From IMG/VR virus record IMGVR_UViG_3300025891_000008, positions 1-24,835 of that record: a stretch of 24,835 nucleotides of DNA. The stretch is one strand, 5' to 3'. Source of the DNA: a virus. Position numbers and translations under genes: made by a program. The notes under the pieces were generated by a model. The model made no database searches, was not told where the DNA came from, and saw only the letters and a list, made by a program, of their open reading frames with translations. Below, piece after piece: positions 1 through 7,437 of this stretch. Position 1 is the stretch's first letter. Every line of letters begins with the position of its first letter.

Positions 1-2
1 AG

Positions 3-19
3 ATACCCCCGAGGGGTAT
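3..19. repeat. Short perfect inverted repeat at left edge
   Basis: ATACCCC at 3-9 and GGGGTAT at 13-19 form a 7-bp perfect hairpin with a CGA loop, 15 bases before the first gene. No T-run follows, so it is not a convincing terminator. Its place just upstream of the packaging genes makes a terminase-recognition or control role possible, but nothing here proves it. Confidence 0.4.
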
Positions 20-33
20 GAGGGGGGTGTGCC

Positions 34-249
34 GTGGCAAGGATCGACCGCCTGCGCGCCCTCGCCGACCTGCTCGAGGAGTCCATCACCGAGGCGTCGA
101 TCGGTGTGCGCGCGCAGATCGCAGCCCAGTACCGAGCGACCCTCGCGGACATTGACGAGCTCGAGAAGGCATTGGCGCCGGCCACCCCGAAGGGGTCCGG
201 CCTGGACGAGGTGACGGCCCGGCGGGCTGCCCGACAGATGGGGGCGTGA
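34..249 (+). CDS. Small protein before the large terminase; small terminase subunit candidate
   Basis: A 71-residue predicted helical, charged protein starting at a GTG preceded by the purine run AGGGGGG (about 21-27). It has a long amphipathic stretch (residues 1-48), then a Pro/Gly linker and a basic tail ending in TARRAARQ. From general knowledge, short helical proteins with a C-terminal RRAAR-like tail often sit at this position in actinophage genomes, and small terminase subunits that bind packaging DNA are encoded immediately upstream of the large subunit. No DNA-binding motif can be assigned by eye, so the terminase role is inferred from position and shape only. It is four bases from the next gene, implying co-transcription with the packaging operon. 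Confidence 0.6.
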   Translation: MARIDRLRALADLLEESITEASIGVRAQIAAQYRATLADIDELEKALAPATPKGSGLDEVTARRAARQMGA

Positions 250-252
250 GAG

Positions 253-474
253 ATGCCGTTCCCCACGATCGTGATCGCAGCGCACGTCCGCGATGGGCGC
301 GACTGGGTCGCAGCCAACCGCCCTGAGTGCGTCGTCGTCGTGACTCCCCGCAGCCCTCACGGTGCGCGCGGATTCATCGGTGACTCTGTCGCGTGGACCC
401 GCGGCGCCCTCAGGCTCCCGGAGGAGACTCGCGAGCGGCTATGGGCCGAGGTCGCTCCCTGCTTCCTGACGTGA
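253..474 (+). CDS. Hypothetical 73-residue protein
   Basis: ATG start four bases after the previous stop. The protein opens with a beta-like strand (PTIVIAAHV), a polar helix, a second strand (CVVVVTPRS) and a C-terminal helix (LPEETRERLWAEV), a short alternating alpha/beta pattern reminiscent of a minimal nucleotide-binding fold but without a recognisable P-loop. I do not recognise the family. Its stop (472-474) overlaps the GTG start of the large terminase in a GTGA junction, so translation of the two is probably coupled. Function unknown; a packaging accessory role is suggested only by location. Confidence 0.55.
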   Translation: MPFPTIVIAAHVRDGRDWVAANRPECVVVVTPRSPHGARGFIGDSVAWTRGALRLPEETRERLWAEVAPCFLT

Positions 475-1997
475 CAACGCCCGCCGTGCTGCTCGGGAGG
501 CAGGAGCCGCGCGTCAGGCTTGAGCCGAAGCGTTCCGCCCGGTTCGACGACGGTGGCGATGCGTGCTTCTTGGCGTCGAGGTATGGCCTGACGCCGGACC
601 CGTGGCAGGCCATGGTGGTCGTCTCGTGGCTGGGTCGGTCGTCGTCGAACCGGCTGGCTGCCGGCCGGTGCGGCTTGGCTGTGCCGAGGCAGAACGGCAA
701 GAACGGCATCCTCGAGGTTGTCGAGCTGTTCAAGATCGTGGTGCAGGGTCGCAAGGTTCTGCACACGGCGCATGAGGTCAAGACGGCGCGCAAGGCGTTC
801 GTGCGGTTGCGGTCATTCTTCGAGAACGAGCGTCGCTGGCCTGAGCTCGCGGTGCTGGTGCGCGACATCCGGCAGACGAACGGCCAGGAGGCCATCGTCT
901 TGTCGAATGGCGGGTCGGTGGAGTTCGTTGCACGCTCGCGCGGGTCTGGCCGCGGCTTCACGGTTGACGATCTTGTACTCGATGAGGCTCAGGAGCTATC
1001 CGACGAGCAGTTGGAGGCGCTGCTGCCGACGATCTCTGCGGCGCCCTCAGGTGACCCGCAGATCATCATGACTGGCACGCCGCCGCCGCCGAATGCTGAC
1101 GGCGCCCCTTTCAAGCGGATGCGGGCGTCTGGCGCCAAGGGTAAGGATCACCGGCTGTCGTGGCATGAGTGGTCCCCTGATCGCGCACCCGTGACGACGA
1201 TGTGGCCCCCGACTGAACCCGCTGAGCGTGACGCGGTGCTGGCCGTGGCTGCGGCGACGAACCCGGCATTGGGCGATCGGGTGCACACGACCGTCGTTGA
1301 GGACGAGATGGCCGGCATGTCGTTCGCTGGATTCATGCGCGAGCGGTGCGGCGCGTGGGACTCGGACGCGCTCGGCGGTTTGATCGACTACCCGACATGG
1401 CTGGGCATGGCGGTCCCAGCGGAAGACGCTCCGACCGACGGCGTGCTCGCCTACGCGGTGAAGTTCTCGACAGACGGCCAGCGCATCGGTGCCGCCGTGG
1501 CGCTGCACTCGGACGAGGGCGTGACGCATGTCGAGGCGCTCGGTGTGAGCGCTATGGCGAACGGCACGTCGGACCTGGTCGCCTGGTTGGTCGAGCGATG
1601 GCACAAGGCATCCGTGATCCTCATCGACGGCAAGGCCGGATCGGGCGACCTACGCGCCCAGCTCGTCAAGGCAGGCGTGTCGGCCCGGCGGGTGCGCGTG
1701 GTGACGACAGACGAGGCGATCACGGCGCATGCCGGGATGCTGCGGGCGATCAACGAGCGCCAGGTCTCGCACTTCGCACAGCCGGGGCTCGATGATGCCG
1801 TGCGCGTCGCCGGTCATCGCAAGATCGGTACCGCCGGCGGGTGGGGATGGCGGGCGGTAACCCCCGACGGCGACGTGACCAGCCTTGACGCGGTGACGCT
1901 CGCACGGTTCGGAGCGGTGACAGCGAAGCGCAAGACCGGCGAAGGCCGGACCATGGGCAACCGCACGATGGCAGACCGAAAGGCGGTGGTCCGGTGA
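471..1997 (+). CDS. terL: Terminase large subunit
   Basis: DNA-packaging motor ATPase and nuclease. From the GTG at 471 (508 residues) the ATPase shows a Walker A variant VPRQNGKN at about 71-78, typical of phage terminases, a Walker B strand LVLDEAQ at about 168-174, and a coupling motif MTGTP near 200-204. The C-terminal RNase H-like nuclease region carries candidate acidic residues in FSTDGQ (about 335), LIDGKAGSGD (about 386) and SLDAVTL (about 473). I chose 471 because it makes a GTGA overlap with the upstream stop, the same junction used at its own 3' end, and the resulting N-terminus (TTPAVLLGRQEPR) looks like actinophage terminases. An ATG at 441 would add ten residues. It should translocate DNA through the portal encoded next. 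Confidence 0.93.
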   Translation: MTTPAVLLGRQEPRVRLEPKRSARFDDGGDACFLASRYGLTPDPWQAMVVVSWLGRSSSNRLAAGRCGLAVPRQNGKNGILEVVELFKIVVQGRKVLHTAHEVKTARKAFVRLRSFFENERRWPELAVLVRDIRQTNGQEAIVLSNGGSVEFVARSRGSGRGFTVDDLVLDEAQELSDEQLEALLPTISAAPSGDPQIIMTGTPPPPNADGAPFKRMRASGAKGKDHRLSWHEWSPDRAPVTTMWPPTEPAERDAVLAVAAATNPALGDRVHTTVVEDEMAGMSFAGFMRERCGAWDSDALGGLIDYPTWLGMAVPAEDAPTDGVLAYAVKFSTDGQRIGAAVALHSDEGVTHVEALGVSAMANGTSDLVAWLVERWHKASVILIDGKAGSGDLRAQLVKAGVSARRVRVVTTDEAITAHAGMLRAINERQVSHFAQPGLDDAVRVAGHRKIGTAGGWGWRAVTPDGDVTSLDAVTLARFGAVTAKRKTGEGRTMGNRTMADRKAVVR

Positions 1998-3406
1998 CTG
2001 AGCAGACCATTCGCCTCCCTGGTGTCGATGACGACACGAACGCGCTGCTGAAGGGCCTCCACGAGCAGCTCACCGACGCGACACCACGCAACGAGATGCT
2101 GTCGGCGTACTACGACATGCACCGTGCGGTGCGACAGGTGTCGAACGTCTTGCCGCCGATGTACCGGAGCCTCGCGCTGACGCTCGGGTGGACGGCGAAG
2201 GGTGTCGACGCGCTCAACCGGCGTTGCGTCCTGAGCGGGTTCTCCTGGCCCGACGGCGACATCGACGCGCTCGGTGCGCCCGCCGTGTGGGATGGCAACA
2301 TGCTCGGGTCCGAGGCGCGTCAGGGTGGGCTCGAGTCGCTGATCCACGGGCCGGCGTTCGTCGTGACGACCCGTGGCGGTGAGGGTGAGCCGGCGGCGCT
2401 GATCCACTTCAAGTCGGCCCTGGACGCGACCGGCACATGGAACGCTCGTGCCCGCCGCATGGACAACCTCCTGTCCATCACGGACCGCGACGACAAGGGC
2501 AACACGACCGGCCTCGTGCTGTACCAGGATGGCGTCACGCTGACGGCCACGAAGGACGGCGCGAAGTGGTCCGTCGACCAGCAGGACCACCCGTGGGGTG
2601 TCCCCGTCGACCCGATGGTCTACAAGCCCAGGCTGCGGCGTGCGTTCGGGTCCTCACGGATCTCCCGTGCTGCGCGGGGCTTGCAGGACGCTGCCGTGCG
2701 CGAGCTCCTGCGGCTCGAGGGTCACATGGACATCTACTCCTTCCCGGAGCTGTTGCTCCTGGGCGCTGACGAGTCGGTGTTCAAGGACGCCAATGGCAAC
2801 ATCAAGCCGGTATGGCAGGTGATGCTTGGCCGCATCAAGGGCATCCCCGACGACCAGGACCAGGACGAGCCGTCCCTGGCACGGGCTGACGTGAAGCAGT
2901 TTGCGGCGGCGTCCCCGGAGCCGCACCTGGCTGACCTGAACGCGCTGGCGAAGTTGTACGCGCGGGAGATGTCGCTGCCGGATACGTCGCTGGCGATCAC
3001 GGACGTCTCGAACCCGACGTCGGCCGAGTCCTATGACGCCTCGCAGTACGAGCTCATCGCCGAGGCTGAGGGCACAGTCGATGACTGGTCTCCGGCGCTG
3101 CGCCGCGCGTTCGCGCGTTCGCTTGCCATCGCGAACGACCTGTCCGAGATCCCGACCGAGTGGGCGTCGATCGCGCCGCGGTGGCGCAACCCCCGGTTCC
3201 TGTCTCGCGCCGCCGAGGCCGACGCTGGGACCAAGCAGCTCGCGGCCGTCCCGTGGCTTGCGGAGACGCGCGTGGGTCTGTCCCTGGTTGGCATGAGCGA
3301 GCAGCAGATCGACGACGCACTCGGTGAGCGTCAGCGGGCCGAGGGGCGGGCACGCATGGACGCGCTGATCGCCGGCGGGGTCGTTGCCAATGCCGTCGCA
3401 GGCTGA
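1994..3406 (+). CDS. Portal protein (SPP1 gp6-like type)
   Basis: A 470-residue protein in the invariant position between large terminase and head protease/MuF gene. It starts at a GTG overlapping the terminase stop (GTGA). The early part (residues about 30-75, with YYDMHRAVRQVSNVLPP and GWTAKGVDALNRRC) and the mixed alpha/beta body fit portals of the SPP1 gp6-like class, and the length is within the usual 400-520. Portals form the dodecameric ring at one capsid vertex through which DNA passes and to which the tail connector attaches. The C-terminus overlaps the next gene by 17 bases. Identification rests on synteny plus overall resemblance, not on a single diagnostic motif. Confidence 0.88.
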   Translation: MTEQTIRLPGVDDDTNALLKGLHEQLTDATPRNEMLSAYYDMHRAVRQVSNVLPPMYRSLALTLGWTAKGVDALNRRCVLSGFSWPDGDIDALGAPAVWDGNMLGSEARQGGLESLIHGPAFVVTTRGGEGEPAALIHFKSALDATGTWNARARRMDNLLSITDRDDKGNTTGLVLYQDGVTLTATKDGAKWSVDQQDHPWGVPVDPMVYKPRLRRAFGSSRISRAARGLQDAAVRELLRLEGHMDIYSFPELLLLGADESVFKDANGNIKPVWQVMLGRIKGIPDDQDQDEPSLARADVKQFAAASPEPHLADLNALAKLYAREMSLPDTSLAITDVSNPTSAESYDASQYELIAEAEGTVDDWSPALRRAFARSLAIANDLSEIPTEWASIAPRWRNPRFLSRAAEADAGTKQLAAVPWLAETRVGLSLVGMSEQQIDDALGERQRAEGRARMDALIAGGVVANAVAG

Positions 3407-4109
3407 CACCGAGCGTCTGCGGCTCGCGCAGGAGGGCGTGCGGGCGCTGCTGCTGCGCGACCTCGACGCGTTCTGGTCGTCGCTGAACCTGGGCGACGCG
3501 GCGCGTACCCGCGACGCTCTGCTGAAGTACGTGCCGCTGCTGGTGAAGCAGTACGGGGAGAGTGCCGCAGTTGTGGCTGCTGACTGGTACGACGAGGTTC
3601 GCGCCGCTGAGGCCATCCCGGGCAGGTTCCGCGCGTCGATGATGCCGTCGCCCTACCAGGACGCAACCGAGCCGACCGCCCGCCGTGCCGCCGGGGCGCT
3701 GTTCACGAGCAACCCGGGCGACGCCTTGACCTCCCTCGAGTCGGCCGTCGGCAAGTACGCGCTAGCCGCCGGGCGGTCGACGATCACGACGTCGTCCTCG
3801 CGTGACCCGCAGGCGTCCGGGTGGCACCGCGAGGTGCGCTCTGGCGGGTGCGACTTCTGCAAGATGCTCGCCGGCCGTGGGGGCGTCTACAAGGAAGCGA
3901 CGGTGCACTTCGCAGCGCACGGTCACTGCAACTGCACCGCCGTCCCGTCGTGGGACGCGAGCGCGCCTGAGGTCGACGTCGACATCTACAAGGCGTCGGA
4001 GCGCACCACGGCCCTGCGTAATCGGGCCGCCGCCGGCGATGCGAGCGCAGCGCAGCAGTTGGCTGACCACAACGCGCTGATCCACCGCGCCATCGATATG
4101 TACGCCTAA
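3390..4109 (+). CDS. MuF-like minor head protein / capsid maturation protease candidate
   Basis: A 239-residue protein starting at ATG 3390 inside the portal 3' end; an in-frame TTG at 3384 is a weaker alternative. After a helical N-terminal half it carries a compact Cys/His cluster: C154-x2-C157, then H173, H177, H179, C180-x-C182, followed by a VPSW motif. This C..C...H.H.C.C block is the hallmark of the Mu gpF-like (MuF) minor capsid domain found after portals in many actinophages, where it is often labelled capsid maturation protease. MuF proteins lie inside the procapsid bound to the portal. I see no clear serine-protease triad, so the protease label is family convention rather than demonstrated. 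Confidence 0.82.
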   Translation: MPSQADTERLRLAQEGVRALLLRDLDAFWSSLNLGDAARTRDALLKYVPLLVKQYGESAAVVAADWYDEVRAAEAIPGRFRASMMPSPYQDATEPTARRAAGALFTSNPGDALTSLESAVGKYALAAGRSTITTSSSRDPQASGWHREVRSGGCDFCKMLAGRGGVYKEATVHFAAHGHCNCTAVPSWDASAPEVDVDIYKASERTTALRNRAAAGDASAAQQLADHNALIHRAIDMYA

Positions 4110-4115
4110 GACTTC

Positions 4116-4133
4116 CCCGGCCGCACGGCCGGG
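4116..4133 (+). promoter_or_regulatory. Strong GC hairpin before the scaffold gene
   Basis: CCCGGCC at 4116-4122 and GGCCGGG at 4127-4133 make a perfect 7-bp stem with a GCAC loop in the 48-base gap between the MuF-like gene and the scaffold gene, one of the few gaps in the head operon. It lacks a T-run. It may act as an RNA-processing or attenuation point separating low-level portal/terminase expression from high-level scaffold/capsid expression. Confidence 0.5.
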
Positions 4134-4157
4134 AACTACCCGAAACGGGAGCACACC

Positions 4158-4649
4158 ATGTCCGACACCACCCCTGTCCCCACCGACGCCACACCCAAGC
4201 CCACTCCCCCTGCACAGGGTGACGAGGGCGAGCAGACGCCACCGGTCGAGATCGACTGGAAGACGAAGGCTCGGGAGTGGGAGCGCCGCGCGAAGGACAA
4301 CAAGACCGCCGCCGACGAACTGGCGACGATCAAGGAGTCGCAGAAGTCCGAGGCCGAGAAGGCCGGCGAGCGCCTGGCTGTGGCCGAGCGCAAGGCCGCT
4401 GAGGCTGAGGCGCGGGTCCTGCGCCGCGACGTCGCCATCGAGCACAAGCTCTCCAAGGGCGACGCCGAGTTGCTGGACACGATCACGAGCGAGGACGCCA
4501 TGCGCGCCCTCGCCGTGCGGCTCGGGGGGCAGGCAGCGGACGAGAAGAAGCACGGGAACCACGTTCCCCGTGAAGGCAATACCCCAGCCGCTGCGAAGTC
4601 GGGCGAGGGCCTCGAGGCCGTTCGCTCGCTGTTCGGCGGTAACCCCTGA
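4158..4649 (+). CDS. Capsid scaffolding protein
   Basis: A 163-residue, strongly charged protein directly upstream of the major capsid gene. Residues 1-32 are Pro/Thr-rich and disordered; about 32-95 is almost pure Glu/Lys/Ala/Arg and should form a long coiled coil; the C-terminal end has a basic patch (EKKHGNH) and a short amphipathic helix (LEAVRSLFGG). Disordered N-terminus, central coiled coil and basic C-terminal tail is the standard design of phage scaffolds, which bind the capsid protein and are removed on maturation. The ATG follows a GGGAG ribosome-binding site. Classification is by composition and position. Confidence 0.85.
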   Translation: MSDTTPVPTDATPKPTPPAQGDEGEQTPPVEIDWKTKAREWERRAKDNKTAADELATIKESQKSEAEKAGERLAVAERKAAEAEARVLRRDVAIEHKLSKGDAELLDTITSEDAMRALAVRLGGQAADEKKHGNHVPREGNTPAAAKSGEGLEAVRSLFGGNP

Positions 4650-4666
4650 CATGAGAGGAGACGGCC

Positions 4667-5581
4667 ATGGCCGTTCTCGGAACCAGCAACATCACCCTCC
4701 CCACCAACATCGCCAGCGGACTGTTCTCCAAGGCGTCCACCGGTTCGGTCGTCGCCCTGCTCGCGCAGGACGAGCCGCAGTCGTTCGGTTCGATCACCCA
4801 GCCGACGCTGACGACCCGGCCCCGCGCCGAGTACGTCGGTGAGGGCGCCAACAAGGCCGCCTCGACCGTCGGCTTCGGCACGAAGACCGTCACCCCGCAC
4901 AAGGTCCAGGTCACCCTCCGATTCAACGAGGAGGTTCTCTGGGCCGACGAGGACTACCAGCTCGGCATCCTCACGACCCTCGCGGACGAGTCGGGCCTTG
5001 CCCTGGCGCGTGCGCTCGACCTCGGCGTGTTCCACGGCATGAACCCGCTCACGGGTGCTGCGGTGGCGTCGATCGTCGTGGGTGACCGGATCGCGACGAC
5101 CACGAACCGTGTGGAGATCGTGACCGCAACCCTCACGACCCCGGACACCGTCATGGAGGCCGCAGCCGGCCTGATCATCGCGGACGGCTACACGCCGGAC
5201 GGGATCGCGTTCAACCCGGCCTACGCCTGGACGATCGCGACGAGCCGCTACACCGACGGGCGCAAGAAGTACCCGGAGATGGGCTTCGGGCTCAACGTGT
5301 CCTCGTTCGAGGGCCTGCGGGCCGCAGCGTCGACCACGGTGCCCGGAACCCCCGAGGGTGCGGACACCAACGTCAAGGCCATCGTCGGCGACTGGTCGCT
5401 GCTCAAGTGGGGCGTGCAGCGCCGCGTCCCGGTCGAGCTCATCAAGTACGGCGACCCGGACGGCCAGGGCGACCTCAAGCGCGCCAACCAGATCGCTCTC
5501 CGCTCGGAGATCGTCTACGGCTGGGGCGTCATGGACCTCGACGGCTTCTCCGTGGTCGAGGACGCGGTGGCGAACGTCTGA
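4667..5581 (+). CDS. Major capsid protein (HK97-fold type)
   Basis: A 304-residue protein with an excellent Shine-Dalgarno (GAGAGGAGA, about 4653-4661) as expected for the most abundant head protein. The N-terminal region has no obvious cleaved delta domain, consistent with a separate scaffold gene. The sequence shows features of HK97-fold capsids: a segment around residues 50-95 (PRAEYVGEGANKAAS then VTLRFNEEVLW) resembling the E-loop to spine transition, and a C-terminal strand-rich part (GDWSLLKWGVQRRVPVELIKYGDPD) typical of the P-domain/A-domain return in actinophage capsids. It follows the scaffold gene and its stop overlaps the next start (TGATG). Fold assignment is by resemblance and synteny. 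Confidence 0.9.
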   Translation: MAVLGTSNITLPTNIASGLFSKASTGSVVALLAQDEPQSFGSITQPTLTTRPRAEYVGEGANKAASTVGFGTKTVTPHKVQVTLRFNEEVLWADEDYQLGILTTLADESGLALARALDLGVFHGMNPLTGAAVASIVVGDRIATTTNRVEIVTATLTTPDTVMEAAAGLIIADGYTPDGIAFNPAYAWTIATSRYTDGRKKYPEMGFGLNVSSFEGLRAAASTTVPGTPEGADTNVKAIVGDWSLLKWGVQRRVPVELIKYGDPDGQGDLKRANQIALRSEIVYGWGVMDLDGFSVVEDAVANV

Positions 5582-5724
5582 TGATCCTGATCACATCGAG
5601 CGGGGTGAGCGTGAGCGTCACTGACGAGAAGGCCAAGCGCCTGGTCGCCAGCGGCGGTTACGCGATCCCTGCCCCACCGAAGGCACCGGTCAAGTCGCCG
5701 GCGCCGAAGCCCACCACCAAGTGA
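5581..5724 (+). CDS. Small 47-residue protein after the capsid gene
   Basis: A short frame whose ATG shares its A with the capsid stop (TGATG), so it is translationally coupled. Residues 1-30 form a compact strand-helix-strand unit (LITSSGVSVSVTDEKAKRLVASGGYAI) and the rest is a Pro/Lys tail ending in PAPKPTTK. Short proteins of this pattern are commonly found between capsid and head-tail adaptor genes in actinophages; the function is not known to me. A small capsid-associated or head-completion factor is possible. The conserved position and the coupled start argue that it is real. Confidence 0.72.
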   Translation: MILITSSGVSVSVTDEKAKRLVASGGYAIPAPPKAPVKSPAPKPTTK

Positions 5725-5740
5725 TGCGAGGGGGTGCCCC

Positions 5741-6220
5741 GTGCCTGCTGTGACTCTGGTACCTGCTGACCTGGAGCCGTTCGCGACGATCGATGTCGTG
5801 AAGGCTGCGGCGATGATCGAGGACGCCATGGCAATCGCAGCGCGGGTCGCCCCCTGCATCATCACCGCCGAGTTCACCTACGCTGCTGCCGCCAAGGCGA
5901 TCCTGCGCGGCGCCGTCATCCGATGGCACGAGGCCGGCAGTGGGGCGATGTCAGCCCAGTCGACGCAGATCGGCCCGTTCGGGCAGCAGCAGACGATGGA
6001 CACCCGCCAGACGCGCCGGAGCATGTTCTGGCCGTCCGAGATTGAGCAGTTGCAGGACTTGTGCAAGGGGCCTGAGCAGGGCGGCGCGTTCGACATCGAC
6101 ACGGTCTCGGCCGGCTCGGCGACGATCGTGCACGCCGACTCGTGCGCCCTGTTCTTCGGCGCACTGTACTGCTCATGCGGAGCGGTGCTGACTGGCCTCT
6201 ACCCGCTGTATGGGGGCTGA
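5741..6220 (+). CDS. Head-to-tail adaptor protein
   Basis: A 159-residue protein starting at GTG 5741 behind a GAGGGGG ribosome-binding site. It is largely helical: DLEPFATIDVVKAAAMIEDAMAIAARVAPCI, then a helix with ILRGAVIRWHEAGSG and a partly disordered GPFGQQQTMDTRQTRR segment before FWPSEIEQLQDL. This helical-bundle layout with a flexible Gln/Thr loop matches Gp15/Gp19-type adaptors that dock on the portal and start the connector. The segment after residue 125, including a small Cys cluster (DSCALFFGALYCSCGAV), is unusual for the family and may be an extension. Assignment rests on synteny and secondary-structure pattern. Confidence 0.75.
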   Translation: MPAVTLVPADLEPFATIDVVKAAAMIEDAMAIAARVAPCIITAEFTYAAAAKAILRGAVIRWHEAGSGAMSAQSTQIGPFGQQQTMDTRQTRRSMFWPSEIEQLQDLCKGPEQGGAFDIDTVSAGSATIVHADSCALFFGALYCSCGAVLTGLYPLYGG

Positions 6221-6221
6221 T

Positions 6222-6557
6222 GTGATCGGCGAGACCGTCACGCGCATCCGCACGGGCGCGTCCCCCGGCGTCGACCGCTACGACAACCCGCTCCCGGGTG
6301 TCGACGCGGACACGCCGCTCGACGGCGCAGCGTTCGACCCGGGCGGCTCGCTCGAGCCGGTCGAGGTGGGCCGTGCGCAGACCGTGACGACCCCGAAGGT
6401 GTACTTCTACCTCTCATCCCCGGACGTCGTGGCCACGGACCGCCTGCGGGTGCGCGGCCTGACGTATCAGGTGATCGGTCACCCGGCCGTGTGGGTGTCG
6501 CCGTTCACCACCCTGACCGCCGGTCTGGTCGTCGAGCTCGCACTCGTGGAGGGCTGA
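6222..6557 (+). CDS. Head-tail stopper / connector protein
   Basis: A 111-residue beta-rich protein. I place the start at GTG 6222 because the GGGGG at 6212-6216 is correctly spaced; an ATG at 6210 overlapping the previous gene would leave no binding site. Pattern: short strands, a Pro/Gly/Asp-rich loop (PGVDADTPLDGAAFDPGG) and a C-terminal strand series (DRLRVRGLTYQVIGHPAVWVSPF), where xLRVRGxxYxVxGxP is typical of SPP1 gp16-like stoppers, which plug the head after packaging. Next-door connector genes support the call. Confidence 0.75.
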   Translation: MIGETVTRIRTGASPGVDRYDNPLPGVDADTPLDGAAFDPGGSLEPVEVGRAQTVTTPKVYFYLSSPDVVATDRLRVRGLTYQVIGHPAVWVSPFTTLTAGLVVELALVEG

Positions 6558-6558
6558 C

Positions 6559-6738
6559 GTGGCCACGGAAGAGATCGTCCTCTGGCTGTTCGTGGCGGGC
6601 GAGCCGACTTTCGAGTGGTGCGACCGATGCCAGTTCTCCGAGATGGCTGTCGTCCCCATCACGATCTTGAGCGACCAGGGCGTGACTCCTGGCGGCACGT
6701 ATCGCCGGTGCCTGCGCTGCGACCCCCTGGAGGGCTGA
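6559..6738 (+). CDS. Small zinc-ribbon-like protein in the connector block
   Basis: A 59-residue frame, GTG start one base after the previous stop and ending one base before the next ATG, so it fits exactly between two connector genes. Cysteines are at C21-x2-C24 and C51-x2-C54, a CX2C-X26-CX2C arrangement typical of a zinc ribbon; an aromatic/hydrophobic N-terminal strand (IVLWLFVAG) precedes the first knuckle. I do not recognise a named family. It could be a structural zinc protein of the connector or a small regulator carried within the operon. Tight packing and paired cysteines argue that it is coding. Confidence 0.72.
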   Translation: MATEEIVLWLFVAGEPTFEWCDRCQFSEMAVVPITILSDQGVTPGGTYRRCLRCDPLEG

Positions 6739-6739
6739 C

Positions 6740-7021
6740 ATGGCGCGCACGAAGATCGTCCTCATCCACTCCGAGATCGAGGCCATGCTCAAGAGCGCCG
6801 GCGTGCGCGCTGTCCTCGTCGGCCCGGCTGACCGTGTGGAGGCCGCTGCGAAGGCGTCCGCCCCTGTGGTGACGGACGCCTACCACTCCTCGATCCACCG
6901 GGAGTCCGCCACGACGGACCGCGCGGTCGAACTGGTCGTGGCGGACGCGCCGCACGCCCGGGTCGTGGAGTCGCGCACCGGCAACCTGGCGCGCGCGCTC
7001 GGCTCCGTCGGGAGCGTCTGA
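6740..7021 (+). CDS. HK97 gp10-like head-tail connector (neck) protein
   Basis: A 93-residue protein between the stopper and tail terminator positions. It begins with an N-terminal helix (SEIEAMLKSAGVRAVLVGPADRVEAAAKASAP), then a strand/loop (YHSSIHRES..DRAVELVVADAPHARVVESRTGNLARAL). The sequence HARxVExRTGNL near the C-terminus is characteristic of the HK97 gp10-like family, where the paired form is usually HAxxVExGT. It starts two bases after the zinc-ribbon gene and its stop overlaps the next ATG (TGATG). It should act at the head-tail joint. Confidence 0.8.
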   Translation: MARTKIVLIHSEIEAMLKSAGVRAVLVGPADRVEAAAKASAPVVTDAYHSSIHRESATTDRAVELVVADAPHARVVESRTGNLARALGSVGSV

Positions 7022-7437
7022 TGGCCGGCGTGATCCATGCCGACCTCGAGGCGTTCCTCATCGGCAACCTGTCCGCGTCCCTGACCGCCCGCACGGAGTC
7101 GTTCACGACGTCGGTCAAGGTGTCCAACCATGTCCCGTCCGAGCAGCCCGGCGACCTGTGGCCCACGTCGAAGCGTCTCGTCGTGATCCGTGACGACGGC
7201 GGCCCTGCCCTCGGCGACGTGCGAGCCATCGCCCGCCTGGGCATCCGCGTGTGGGGCGCCAATGCGGGAGAGACGTCCGACCTGGCGAACCTCGTGTCCG
7301 CGCTCATCGGCTCGTCCGAGGGCGCCGGTCCGATCCGCCGTTCCGAAGCGAACCGTCCCTACGACGTCACCGAGGCGTCCACCCGTCCGTGCCAGTACTT
7401 CACTGCGGAGCTCGTCGTCCGCGGCGTTGGTCTCTAG
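7021..7437 (+). CDS. Tail terminator protein
   Basis: A 138-residue alpha/beta protein, the last of the connector block. N-terminal helix (DLEAFLIGNLSASL), a strand-loop (RLVVIRDDGGPALGDVRAIARLGIRVWGAN), then a helix (TSDLANLVSALIGS) and terminal strands (CQYFTAELVVRG). This is the usual fold order of lambda gpU / SPP1 gp17-like tail completion proteins, which cap the tail tube and bind the head. Its TAG stop (7435-7437) lies in a CTAG whose reverse complement is the stop codon of the leftward lipoprotein. The tail-tube gene is next on this strand after that insertion. Confidence 0.78.
   Translation: MAGVIHADLEAFLIGNLSASLTARTESFTTSVKVSNHVPSEQPGDLWPTSKRLVVIRDDGGPALGDVRAIARLGIRVWGANAGETSDLANLVSALIGSSEGAGPIRRSEANRPYDVTEASTRPCQYFTAELVVRGVGL

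Noticed and set aside
393-470. Longer N-terminus for the large terminase (starts at 393 or 441)
   Set aside because: Overlaps the upstream gene extensively and codes an atypical N-terminus; GTG 471 gives the GTGA junction seen elsewhere. ATG 441 is not fully excluded.
2654-3616. 320-residue leftward reading frame opposite the portal and MuF genes
   Set aside because: Antisense shadow: Arg/Val/Leu-rich, no ribosome-binding site, no recognisable domain, and fully covered by well-supported genes.
3762-5035. Leftward frames of nearly 300 residues opposite scaffold and capsid
   Set aside because: The mirror image of Glu/Lys/Ala codons gives Leu/Arg/Ser-rich translation; not believable genes.
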